DNA of 64,000 bases, taken from contig CAKQME010000007.1 of NCBI GenBank assembly GCA_934254815.1, positions 58,887-122,886 of the forward strand. Direction: 5' to 3'. The number at the start of each line of letters is the position of its first letter. The first letter of the stretch is position 1. Under the pieces are notes generated by a model. That model did no database searches. It was not told where the DNA came from and saw only the letters and a list, made by a program, of their open reading frames with translations. This document shows, one piece after another, positions 6,466 to 15,030 of the stretch. This stretch comes from an uncultured Clostridia bacterium (lineage in GTDB: Bacteria; Bacillota; Clostridia; Christensenellales; Borkfalkiaceae). The translations under genes were made by a program, and so were the position numbers.

Positions 6466-8274
6466 TTAGTTCTGATGGAATTCGGTATCGTCGGCATTGC
6501 CTGCGTTTGCGCCGTTTTCCGCGCCCTGAGCCGCGCCTTGCGCCTGCTGATAGAGTTTTGCGAATACGGGCTGTATATCGTTGGAAAGCTTTTCGGTAGC
6601 TTTAACGATGCGGTCGTTATCTTCGGAAGCAAGCTCTTCTTTAGCTTCTTTAACGGCGTTTTCAACCGTAGCTTTATCTTCTTCGGAGAGTTTGTCGCCG
6701 CTGTCTTTCAAAGTCTTTTCAACCGTGAAGATAAGCGAATCGAGTTTATTCTTGTTCTCGACGACTTCTTTTCTCTTCTTGTCTTCTTCTTCGTACTGCT
6801 GAGCTTCTTTAACGGCTTTATCGATATCCGCTTCGGAAAGGTTTGTAGAAGAAGTAATGGTTATATCCGCCGCTTTCTGAGTTCCGAGGTCTTTCGCCGT
6901 AACGTGTACGATACCGTTGGAGTCGATATCGAACGTAACTTCGATCTGAGGAATTCCTCTCGGAGCGGGAGCGATACCGGACAGATTGAACTGACCGAGC
7001 GTCTTATTATCCTTGGCAAATTGTCTTTCGCCCTGTAAAACGTGAATGGTAACTTCGGACTGGTTATCCGCCGCAGTAGAGAATATCTGAGATTTCTTTA
7101 CGGGGATAGTGGTGTTTCTCTCGATAAGTTTAGTGCATACGCCGCCGAGAGTTTCGATACCCAAGGACAACGGAGTTACGTCGAGAAGAAGTACGTCTTT
7201 AACCTCGCCCGTCAGAACGCCGCCCTGAATAGCCGCGCCGATAGCGACGCATTCGTCGGGGTTGATTCCCTTGAACGGTTCTTTGCCCGTTTCTTTCTTG
7301 ACGGCTTCGACAACCGCGGGGATTCTCGTAGAACCGCCGACAAGTATAACTTTGGCGATATCGTTATAAGTAAGACCCGCGTCTTTCATAGCCTTTCTCA
7401 TAGGCTCTTTGGTAGCCTCTACAAGGTCGGCGGTCATAGCGTCGAACTTGTCTTTGGTAAGAGTTATATCGAGGTGCTTAGGACCTGTTGCGTCTGCGGT
7501 AATGAACGGAAGATTGATGTTCGTAGAAGACATGCTCGAAAGTTCGATCTTCGCTTTTTCGGCAGCTTCCTTAATTCTCTGCATAGCCATCTTATCTTTC
7601 GAAAGATCTATGCCCTCTTTAGCCTTGAAGTCTTCAACGACCCAGTCCATTATTCTCTTATCGAAATCGTCACCGCCGAGCATACAGTTACCGTTGGTTG
7701 CGAGAACTTCGAATACGCCGTCTCCGATATCGAGAATAGATACATCGAACGTACCGCCGCCGAGGTCGTAAATCATAACTTTATGCGAAGTTTTATCTTT
7801 ATCGAGACCGTAAGCAAGCGCAGCCGCCGTAGGTTCGTTGATTATACGCAACACGTTAAGACCCGCGATTTTACCGGCGTCTTTAGTTGCCTGACGCTGG
7901 CTGTCCGTGAAGTATGCGGGGCAAGTGATAACCGCGTCTTTGACAGGTCCGCCGAGATAACTTTCCGCGTCTTTCTTAAGTTTGGAAAGTATCATTGCGG
8001 AAATTTCCTGCGGGGAATACTGCTTATCGTCGATAGTTACCTTATAATCCGAACCCATATGTCTCTTTATAGAGATAACCGTTCTGTCGCTGTTTGCGAC
8101 CGCCTGTCTTTTGGCGACCTGACCTACAAGTCTTTCGCCGTCTTTCTGAAAACCGACTACCGAGGGGGTAGTTCTCGAACCTTCCGCATTAGCGATAACA
8201 ACGGGTTCGCCGCCTTCCATAACCGCTACGCAGGAGTTTGTTGTTCCTAAATCGATACCAATAACTTTACTCAT
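6466..8274 (-). CDS. dnaK: Chaperone DnaK (Hsp70)
   Basis: DnaK is the ATP-dependent Hsp70 that binds exposed hydrophobic peptides. The 602-aa sequence begins MSKVIGIDLGTTNSCVAV with the phosphate-1 loop. It continues with VITCPAYF, the INEPTAAALAYG connector, the DLGGGTFDVS phosphate-2 motif and the VILVGGSTRIPAV adenosine motif, then the substrate-binding beta domain (LLDVTPLSLGIETLGG) and a helical lid. The acidic DnaK tail is short and ends DDTEFHQN. The length is typical for Bacillota. It lies between grpE and dnaJ, preceded by AGAGGT, and is under the CIRCE operator through the operon promoter. Confidence 0.99.
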   Translation of the reverse strand: MSKVIGIDLGTTNSCVAVMEGGEPVVIANAEGSRTTPSVVGFQKDGERLVGQVAKRQAVANSDRTVISIKRHMGSDYKVTIDDKQYSPQEISAMILSKLKKDAESYLGGPVKDAVITCPAYFTDSQRQATKDAGKIAGLNVLRIINEPTAAALAYGLDKDKTSHKVMIYDLGGGTFDVSILDIGDGVFEVLATNGNCMLGGDDFDKRIMDWVVEDFKAKEGIDLSKDKMAMQRIKEAAEKAKIELSSMSSTNINLPFITADATGPKHLDITLTKDKFDAMTADLVEATKEPMRKAMKDAGLTYNDIAKVILVGGSTRIPAVVEAVKKETGKEPFKGINPDECVAIGAAIQGGVLTGEVKDVLLLDVTPLSLGIETLGGVCTKLIERNTTIPVKKSQIFSTAADNQSEVTIHVLQGERQFAKDNKTLGQFNLSGIAPAPRGIPQIEVTFDIDSNGIVHVTAKDLGTQKAADITITSSTNLSEADIDKAVKEAQQYEEEDKKRKEVVENKNKLDSLIFTVEKTLKDSGDKLSEEDKATVENAVKEAKEELASEDNDRIVKATEKLSNDIQPVFAKLYQQAQGAAQGAENGANAGNADDTEFHQN

Positions 8275-8356
8275 AATCTTTTACCTCTCTTTTTGTTTAT
8301 TTTATCGTAATTCCCTTTCGGGATAGTGTGTGCAAATTTTATCCGGTTACGTTCCG

Positions 8357-8938
8357 CTATTTCACCACGGAAACCTGAGCGTAACGTATAACTCTTTCTC
8401 CGAGCTTAAAACCTCTGCCGAAAACCTGTTTTACCGCGCCGACTTCGTCGCCCTCCGCCGCCTCGACCTGCATTACCGCCTCCGCAGTGTTTGGGTCGAA
8501 CGCCGAACCGACTTCCGGAGAGAACTCCTTTACGCCGAGTACGTTAAGACTTTCGTGATATTTCTTCAACAACATCTCTATACCCTCGCGGGTCTTGTCG
8601 TCCAGTTGCATTTTCAAAGCCCAGTCAAGACTGTCACCGATTGGCAAAACCTTTGTAACCGCTTCGAGCCTGCCGTCGTCGTAAGCTTTTCTCACGTCCG
8701 CCGAACAACGCTTTCTTACGTTTTCGCAATCGGCTCTCGCGCGCAGATAGTCGTTTTTCGCTTCTTCCAACTGCTTTTTGAGCTTCTCGTTCTCTTCCGT
8801 AAGCAATTTCACTTCATCGGCTTCGCCGTTTCCCTCGTCGGTAATCTCGGATTCTTCGGTTTTTACCTCTGCCTCGACTTCCTTTTCGATTTCTTTGCTT
8901 ACGTCTTTATGATTTTGTTCGTTGTGTTTCTTTGACAT
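8357..8938 (-). CDS. grpE: Nucleotide exchange factor GrpE
   Basis: GrpE releases ADP from DnaK. The 193-aa protein has a charged disordered head (residues about 1-45, many Glu and Lys), a long coiled coil (about 45-90: LTEENEKLKKQLEEAKNDY), the family core YLRARADCENVRKRC, then the beta-wing domain with LPIGDSLDWAL and the closing GRGFKLGERVIRYAQVSVVK. All GrpE signatures are present and the length is normal. Its AGGTGA site overlaps the hrcA stop, so it is probably translationally coupled to hrcA. Confidence 0.98.
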   Translation of the reverse strand: MSKKHNEQNHKDVSKEIEKEVEAEVKTEESEITDEGNGEADEVKLLTEENEKLKKQLEEAKNDYLRARADCENVRKRCSADVRKAYDDGRLEAVTKVLPIGDSLDWALKMQLDDKTREGIEMLLKKYHESLNVLGVKEFSPEVGSAFDPNTAEAVMQVEAAEGDEVGAVKQVFGRGFKLGERVIRYAQVSVVK

Positions 8939-8944
8939 TATATA

Positions 8945-9967
8945 TCACCTGTTGGTTATTATGCTTTCCAAAATTCTCCCTACGTTTTCGAGTACCGCCA
9001 CGACTTTCTGATAATCCATTCTGACAGGTCCTATTACGCCGTATGTTCCGAGCGGAGTTCCGTTCGCGGAGTACGTTGCCGTAACCAGCGAACACTCTTT
9101 GGGAATTTCGTCGTAACCGTCCGAGCCTATTTTAACGTTTATTTTAATGTCGCGCCCGTCGCCTGCAAGTAAATTCATAACCTTGTCTTTACTTGTAACG
9201 ACGGAGAGAAAATCTTTGATTTTACCTATATCCGCGTAATCGGGGTGATCGAAAATCTTTTCTTCTCCCACCATAACCACGTCGTCGCTCGTCGTCTGAA
9301 CGTAAGTTTTCAACGCTTCGACTACGTTTACGAATATGTTCTTATATCCGAGGAAGTTATCCTCTACTTCCGGCTTCAGATCGCATATTTCTTCAAAACT
9401 CTTATCTTTGAACATATGGTCGAGAACTTTTTCCGCTTCGGATAATTGTTCGTCGGTCATATTTTCGGGGATAGTTATGAAATTATCTTTAAGCAACCGC
9501 ATTTCGGTAACTATCAGAACCAAAGCCGTATCCGCTTTGAAACGGAAAAACTTTACCGATTTTATAGTTTCGTTACCGTCGTGCGTAGGCATACCGACCG
9601 AAGTATAAGAAGTAAGTTCGCTTATAACTTTAGTCGTATTACGGATAACTTCTTCTAAGTTGTCGGCTTTTTCAAGGAAAATACGCTTGATATAGTCGAG
9701 TTCTTTAGCAGTGAGCTTATCTTTTACCATCAGATCGCTGACGTAGAGTTTATAAGCTTCCGCCGACGGCACCCTGCCCGACGAAGTATGCAACTGAGTA
9801 AGATAACCTAACTCTTCAAGAGCCGAAAGCTCGTTTCTGACGGTAGCGGAAGATACGTTTGTCATATGCTTTTCCGTAAGGCTTTTACTCGATACGGGAA
9901 CGGCTGTTTCGATATAATCGTCTACGACGTATTGAAGTATCTTCTTTTTTCTATCCGACAGCTCCAT
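8945..9967 (-). CDS. hrcA: Heat-inducible transcription repressor HrcA
   Basis: HrcA binds CIRCE operators and represses class I heat-shock genes; its folding depends on chaperone supply. The 340-aa protein starts MELSDRKKKILQYVVDDYIET and has a winged helix with SSATVRNELSALEELGYLTQLHTSSGR, followed by the GAF-like domain and the closing IGPVRMDYQKVVAVLENVGRIL. The family length is 340-350. The start follows AAAGGAG. A CIRCE operator lies 28 bases upstream and a consensus promoter behind it, so the whole operon is autoregulated. Confidence 0.98.
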   Translation of the reverse strand: MELSDRKKKILQYVVDDYIETAVPVSSKSLTEKHMTNVSSATVRNELSALEELGYLTQLHTSSGRVPSAEAYKLYVSDLMVKDKLTAKELDYIKRIFLEKADNLEEVIRNTTKVISELTSYTSVGMPTHDGNETIKSVKFFRFKADTALVLIVTEMRLLKDNFITIPENMTDEQLSEAEKVLDHMFKDKSFEEICDLKPEVEDNFLGYKNIFVNVVEALKTYVQTTSDDVVMVGEEKIFDHPDYADIGKIKDFLSVVTSKDKVMNLLAGDGRDIKINVKIGSDGYDEIPKECSLVTATYSANGTPLGTYGVIGPVRMDYQKVVAVLENVGRILESIITNR

Positions 9968-9994
9968 AGCTTTGGCACTCCTTTGTTAAGAATG

Positions 9995-10021
9995 TTAGCA
10001 CTTGAAGCCTTTGAGTGCTAA
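9995..10021 (-). promoter_or_regulatory. CIRCE operator of the hrcA operon
   Basis: On the plus strand the arms are TTAGCACTT (9995-10003) and GAGTGCTAA (10013-10021), with the standard 9-base spacer. The consensus is TTAGCACTC-N9-GAGTGCTAA, so a single outer-arm base departs from symmetry. It lies between the promoter and the hrcA start, exactly where HrcA would block initiation. Confidence 0.96.
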
Positions 10022-10030
10022 CTCGCCCAT

Positions 10031-10059
10031 ATTATAAAACTAATTAAAAAGATTGTCAA
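10031..10059 (-). promoter_or_regulatory. Housekeeping promoter of hrcA-grpE-dnaK-dnaJ
   Basis: On the minus strand a perfect TTGACA (10054-10059) and a perfect TATAAT (10031-10036) are separated by 17 bases and followed directly by CIRCE. This is a full vegetative sigma-factor consensus. Confidence 0.93.
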
Positions 10060-10326
10060 GTGTTTTTTGTCTATATTTTAAAAAAATTTTTTTGGCTTTT
10101 ATAATAATGATTTTATTCTTATTCACTAACTGTTTTTAGTGTTTTTTTGCGAGCATAACGGATTAACACACGCAAATTAAGCTCATTAAATACAACTCGA
10201 CGTTAATTTTGTCTGTCCACTCTTCTATTCTCTCAATAAAATAATAAAATTCGCAATTGTGCTTGACAACGCGAATATAATGATTTTTCAGCCGCCGAAG
10301 CGCAAAAATTTAAATTAACGTAACAA

Positions 10327-10353
10327 AAAAACGCAGATTTTATCTGCGTTTTT
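10327..10353 (-). terminator. Bidirectional terminator in the 10060-10504 gap
   Basis: ACGCAGAT (10331-10338) pairs with ATCTGCGT (10342-10349), extended by flanking A and T runs on both sides, so it can terminate either strand. It lies downstream of the broken EFR1 gene. The rest of 10060-10504 is AT-rich and shows no gene, RNA or repeat that I can support. Confidence 0.75.
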
Positions 10354-10504
10354 CTTTGTGTGTGTGCGACAAAATCTTGTTTTTTAGGCTGTTTTCGAGA
10401 GTGTGTCGAACGATAAGTACTTTTCAGGCGATTATTAAAATAAGTATTCTTTCATTCATACATTTTTAACTGTCGCGACAAACAGAAATTTGCACCACAA
10501 CAAA

Positions 10505-11263
10505 TTACCGGATTTTTAATTGTTCAAAGTTGTAACGAGGTTTCCCAATGCTTTTCTTTCCATACTCGATGGCTTCCGTAGGGCAATAACAGATACAAGC
10601 CATGCAGTGTGTGCAATCTTTGCCCCAGATCGGTTTTCTGTTTTCAAGCCGAATATTGTTCATCGGACAGTTCTTAACACACTGCCCGCACCCGATACAG
10701 GTATCGTTTGCATGAAATGCGGCAGCTTTCACAAAAAATTGATAAAATATAGGGTTTACCGGACCACTCATCACACGGTCATAGAAATTGTTCCGGGGTA
10801 TGGGAAATGGCTGCCCCGCACAGATGTGTTGGGTGGCGGCATCAATATCCGGTTCCGCTTTCTCCACGATTTTTCTGGCTTCCTCTACCTTTGGAGCGCC
10901 GAACATAGCAATATAGTTTTCCGGCATGAGAATTTGCGCTGTGCCCATATATTGTAAATTCTTCTGCTATGCAAGGCGACGATTGTACTTTGCTGCATTG
11001 CCAATCTCTCCGCCGCAGTCCATCAAAAACCATACCCGTTCCGCGCCAACCAGTGCGGTTTTTGAAATCCATTCAGATACGACACGCGGAATACGCCATG
11101 CATACGTTGGCGTAACAACAATGATACGTTGTCCTGTCTGCACCTGCGAATTGTTATTCGCTTTGATTTTTTCATTCAGGTTTATCATTTCTTCCTGCAA
11201 TGCATCTGCGATACGCCTTGCAATATAACGGCTGTTGCCGGTTCTAGAAAAGCAGAAAATCAT
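10505..11263 (-). pseudogene. EFR1-type flavodoxin-ferredoxin, interrupted by in-frame TAG
   Basis: The intact protein would be about 252 aa: an N-terminal flavodoxin-like domain (MIFCFSRTGNSRYIA, VVTPTYAWRIP) and a C-terminal 2x[4Fe-4S] ferredoxin domain (CIGCGQCVKNCP and CTHCMACICYCP). Such proteins carry low-potential electrons. The frame from ATG 11263 meets one TAG at 10967-10969 after GNAAKYNRRLA, then continues in the same frame, six codons before YMGTAQILMPENY, with no length change. A single base change therefore separates it from a full gene. GGAGGTG and a TTGAAA/TAAAAT promoter still precede it. Re-initiation at ATG 10948 could give a separate ferredoxin half. The gene reads like an acquisition from another gut Clostridia. 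Confidence 0.85.
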
Positions 11264-11303
11264 ATATAAACACCTCCGAAAATTCCGATTTGTCCTTGTT
11301 TTG

Positions 11304-11332
11304 ATTTTAGCATATTATGTGGCGTTTTTCAA
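11304..11332 (-). promoter_or_regulatory. Promoter of the EFR1-type gene
   Basis: On the minus strand TTGAAA (11327-11332) and TAAAAT (11304-11309) are 17 bases apart, about 40 bases before the EFR1 start, with GGAGGTG following. The spacing is ideal and each box has one mismatch. Confidence 0.7.
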
Positions 11333-11412
11333 TCATTCGCGCTGGTGAAAAAAATAACGTTCTGTCTTTTAACCGATAAAATGTACAACCGCCTATGCCG
11401 ATTGCTATTTTC

Positions 11413-11441
11413 ATTATACCATATTCCTCCACTTTTTTCAA
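11413..11441 (-). promoter_or_regulatory. Second minus-strand promoter upstream of EFR1
   Basis: TTGAAA (11436-11441) and TATAAT (11413-11418), again with a 17-base spacer. No convincing gene begins between this promoter and the EFR1 promoter, so a small gene or regulator may have been lost, or both promoters feed EFR1. Confidence 0.6.
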
Positions 11442-11470
11442 TAGTTCTCCGCCCCTATGCAAACAAAAAA

Positions 11471-11502
11471 AGACCACTACCCGTTTTATTGGATAGTGGT
11501 CT
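11471..11502 (-). terminator. Rho-independent terminator
   Basis: AGACCACTA (11471-11479) pairs with TAGTGGTCT (11494-11502). On the minus strand the stem is followed by a run of seven T. It would end a minus-strand transcript entering from 11503-11940, where no intact gene remains. Confidence 0.7.
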
Positions 11503-11940
11503 TCGCCTATATGATTTCATGGATATCGACTCCGCATTTGAATTGGAACTCGATATCGTGTTTTCCTTCGGCATTTATGCAGTCGATTAAAAAGAGGCGG
11601 AAATGCCCTAAAAAGCATAAAAATAGTGGTCTATAAGAAAAGACTTATAGACCACTACACTTGCGCGCGTACTACAAAATAGATAATTCGTCAATTTTCG
11701 CCCTGGCTTGAACTGCTGAATTCTAGCAATCCAATCTCCATTTCACTTACCTACTCGCAAGTTCGCAATCGCGTCACCTACGACTGGGCATTGGCAAAGG
11801 CCTGCGAAAATATAAAAAAAACCACGATAAACGTGATGCCTTCTGGCTTTGTAATACAAAATATCTACATAACTGCTGATTTTTTTAACAAGCAGATAGC
11901 AACACGCAGGTTTAAATAATTTCTATACAATATACTATAA
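11503..11940. other. Gene-free structured stretch between two decayed genes
   Basis: No reading frame with a ribosome site is visible here. The main feature is a perfect 14-bp inverted repeat, TAGTGGTCTATAAG (11624-11637) with its complement at 11644-11657. It shares the TAGTGGTC core with the terminator at 11471-11502. A minus-strand frame reading MEIGLLEFSSSSQGEN ends near 11700 and may be the tail of a lost gene, but I cannot name it. The stretch is probably debris of an inserted or deleted element. Confidence 0.5.
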
Positions 11941-13461
11941 CTATATTAATGCCTTGCCGTTCCTCCAGTTACACCGAACATAACCATTAAACTCTTCTTT
12001 ACATTCCAAATTGTCACCACTAACATGATCTACAATAATAATTTGCGGTAATATTCCAGTATCTTTATATTCTTCATCCGCAAAAAGTTTTCCCTCAAGA
12101 TATTCCGACCAATCATAAAAATTCCAATGATTCTTACCGATAAATTTATACACCAATCCGTTATGCATTTTACCGATAAACGTCTCTGTCAACGAAATTA
12201 ATTTTGTGTAAATCTCATCAATTAAAGTAGTATCTTTTGTGTACTTCAAATATTCTCCGACCGCTATAAAATAATAAAGCGAAAAGGAAGGAATTGTTAA
12301 ATCTATGCCGCAGGGCGAACAAATCGAAAGTAATCCGTCGCTTCGTTTATCTTTTGAAAGCAATATTAAATTGCTTCTCGCATACTCAGTGTTGCCGCTT
12401 TCAAAAGCATAATACCCACATAACATCTGATTCCTTGAATCAAAAACATATAAGCACTGCTCCCTCCACGGTGTATCAACGTAATGTTCCATCATTGACA
12501 ATTGTAAAGTATTGACGCATATATCATAGATTTTCTGTTCGACAGCGCCTTTTATCCTGAATGGTTTCTTCTTTACCGGATACATTTGAGGTATAATCCC
12601 CAGATACAGCAACTCGATTTCGTTTTCGGAATACAATTCGAGATAGCGGCACCCCAAACGTAACATATAGTTCGTAAATTTATTCTTACCTGCTTTTGCA
12701 ACGTATTCATAACTGAAATTTCTATCATTGATTATTCCCCGTACGTGACCGTTGCTCAAATCTTCGCCCCAAAAGACGGTAATTTTCTGTACGGTAGAAG
12801 AAATTAATTCAAAGGACGGCAACCCGACACTCTCCTCTCCGAGGTCAACAAGATAATAATTGCCACCGTTTTTTATTACTCGCGACAATTTCTCTTCATT
12901 TCGTTGCAGCTTACTATCAGGGCGTAAATAAAAAGAACAATTATTGTTGACCGCAACAGCAAAACCTCCGTCAGGGAATCCGTTATACTCCCACCCGTCC
13001 TCTTTCGTCGCGTCATATAAAAAACTGAATCCGAGTTGATTGGTAATTTTTTTACATCTTCCGCAAGCGTACGTTCGGCTCCTTCTTGCACGAACGTGCT
13101 CGTCGCTGCAAAGCAACAATTTCTCTTGTGAAGTAATTTCAAATATAACTCCTGACTGAGCCGTTTTATAACGTTGAAAATCTTCTCCGAAATGCCACAC
13201 CAAGACTGCTAAAGTATTTTTTCCTCGCTTTATATACTTACTAATGTCAATTTCATCAAATACCTTGTAATGTTCAAAATCTCCATACTGATTACTTTCA
13301 ACCATATTACCGTTTACAAACAACGTATAGTCCCCGTCACACGATATACGACATTCGGCATTCGGACATTAACAATCGAAAGAAGTAAAAAACTCTCCGT
13401 ATTCGTCTTTATTCATTTCCTTGTGAACCCATATCCATTTTGACTTTTTAAATACCTGCAT
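11941..13461 (-). pseudogene. GH78-like alpha-L-rhamnosidase, broken by in-frame TAA
   Basis: Family 78 enzymes release terminal alpha-L-rhamnose. The frame begins at ATG 13461 with a plausible N-terminus (KKSKWIWVHKEMNKDEYGEF), meets one TAA at 13369-13371 (codon 31), and continues in the same frame through the family beta-sandwich (LFVNGN) and the (alpha/alpha)6 region with HYVDTPWREQCLYVFDSRNQ. It stops at 11941 after about 507 codons, shortly past NFYDWSEYLEG. Typical members continue another 150-250 residues, so the C-terminal barrel is also missing. A 460-aa product could still start at 13323 but would lack both ends. It sits downstream of the terminator that closes the transporter operon, next to the debris at 11503-11940. 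Confidence 0.8.
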
Positions 13462-13495
13462 AATTTTTTAATCCAATATATAAGTTTTCATTAAA

Positions 13496-13529
13496 AACGG
13501 CGTATAAGCAAAATATCTTATGCGCCGTT
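13496..13529 (-). terminator. Terminator of the transporter/surface-protein operon
   Basis: AACGGCGTATAAG (13496-13508) pairs with CTTATGCGCCGTT (13517-13529) with one mismatch and an 8-base loop. On the minus strand it is followed by TTTTAATG. It lies about 30 bases past the glycosidase-like lipoprotein gene and closes the long operon that begins near 26.05 kb. Confidence 0.8.
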
Positions 13530-13556
13530 AAAATATTTCATTGTTTAATTTAAAAA

Positions 13557-15029
13557 TTAGTACCGCAAAGTAAGCAATACCCCTTCGCCGGCTTCCAGTG
13601 TTAATTCAACTTTTTCACCTGCAACAGAAAATTTCTGCGCTCGTTGGTAGATGTCATACCCATATTTATCAGAAAACGTTAAGATAATATTATCTTTTTC
13701 CGTAACAGAGTTATTCATAATGTATAACGCCGTCCCGCCATAATAATCAAAGCAACCCACGATATAATGTTTCCCTTCAACCCTCGTCAATTCGCGGAAA
13801 CTATTAAGGACGATATCGCCGTTGATACAATTTTCGGCGTCTTCCCCGCCGCGAATGATACCGAGGTTTTCCGCATTCATTAAGATATGGTCGACAGACT
13901 GAATTTGTGCGTTCGCTTTCTGCGCGTAATAATACCATTGATTGATATTTCCCATCGCGCCAATCATGCTGTTCCGAGTAAAATCACGACCTCCGTTCGG
14001 CGTTTTTGTAAACTGTTGCGGCTGGATAAAACAAAAGTATTGTATCGATTTAGCACCGTAAACAAGATTGGTATTAACGTTCCACAAAAGTTCCGCTTCG
14101 TTCGGGAACACGGGCTTCGTTTCAAACTCCGTTTCCTCATGCTGTCCGCCGGCAAGCGCAAACGCCCAGAACGGCATAGTATATTCTTTGGCTAACCTTC
14201 TTACGATTTCGAGGTTTTTGAAATAATCGGGATAATTGACAGAACCCGTATTCGCGCTCTCGATACAATAATAATCGTAACTCAAAAATTTAGTATTTAC
14301 TTTTTCAAGATATTTGCGCAGATAGGTTTCGTAATCAATTTCCAAATTACCGGCTCCCGCATAATTTCCTCCACGCAACCCGTATAAACTCGGTAACATA
14401 TTAGTATATAAATATTTATTATCGTAACCGAGTTGATTGTATTTTTTATAAATCTCGCCAAGATCGTCGAATTTATCTGCGGTAGGTTCATCAAGCACGT
14501 GCACGCCTATTGCGCTTTCGTAAGAAGAATAATTATACTCGTCGAGATATTTTTTCATATTTTCCATTAACGCTTTATTTTTTTGATGAAAACGCGTATC
14601 GTATACGAACGCACCGATATTATATTTCTCACATTTTTGTAATAACGTTATATTAGCATTCAAATTTTCGGGAACAGAACTCGGCGAAACGGTAAAAACG
14701 TTGATTCCCGCTTCTTTCGCAAGTTTAAAATAGCGGTCCTCAACACCTCTGTCCGTCCCCAAATAATCCGGAAGTTTTTGGCCGTTCATAACTGCCCCTT
14801 CCGTATCGTAAGGCGCCCACCAAGCGCCTATAGGCATCACGTCTTTACCGCCGATAATTTCAAAACCGAGTGTATAACACGGAACGGCGGAAGTTCTCGT
14901 CGCTTTGACATATTGTGTTTTTGAAGTAATCTTTTCCATATCGATTGTTTTATCTCCTATTCTTTTGCAAGAGGTAAACGCGCATAAGGTAAACGTTATA
15001 CCCATCATCAGCGCAATTATCTTTTTCAT
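13557..15029 (-). CDS. Lipoprotein with TIM-barrel glycosidase-like domain
   Basis: The ATG at 15029 follows GGAGG and opens a lipoprotein signal ending FTSC, so the 490-aa product is anchored on the outer face of the membrane. The body resembles retaining TIM-barrel glycosidases of the GH42/GH5 style: MPIGAWWAPYD, AGINVFTVSP, then GVHVLDEPTADKF (a candidate acid/base Glu in DEP), YLYTNMLPSLYG, FLSYDYYCIE and MPFWAFALAGG. A C-terminal beta-sandwich ends the chain (LTLEAGEGVLLTLRY). No CAZy family can be assigned by eye. It closes the operon with the ABC transporter, so it probably trims the glycan that the transporter imports. Confidence 0.75.
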   Translation of the reverse strand: MKKIIALMMGITFTLCAFTSCKRIGDKTIDMEKITSKTQYVKATRTSAVPCYTLGFEIIGGKDVMPIGAWWAPYDTEGAVMNGQKLPDYLGTDRGVEDRYFKLAKEAGINVFTVSPSSVPENLNANITLLQKCEKYNIGAFVYDTRFHQKNKALMENMKKYLDEYNYSSYESAIGVHVLDEPTADKFDDLGEIYKKYNQLGYDNKYLYTNMLPSLYGLRGGNYAGAGNLEIDYETYLRKYLEKVNTKFLSYDYYCIESANTGSVNYPDYFKNLEIVRRLAKEYTMPFWAFALAGGQHEETEFETKPVFPNEAELLWNVNTNLVYGAKSIQYFCFIQPQQFTKTPNGGRDFTRNSMIGAMGNINQWYYYAQKANAQIQSVDHILMNAENLGIIRGGEDAENCINGDIVLNSFRELTRVEGKHYIVGCFDYYGGTALYIMNNSVTEKDNIILTFSDKYGYDIYQRAQKFSVAGEKVELTLEAGEGVLLTLRY

Positions 15030-15030
15030 A

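Noticed and set aside
11345..11590. 81-codon plus-strand ORF
   Set aside because: No ribosome site, spans a terminator hairpin and two minus-strand promoters, and has no recognisable domain.
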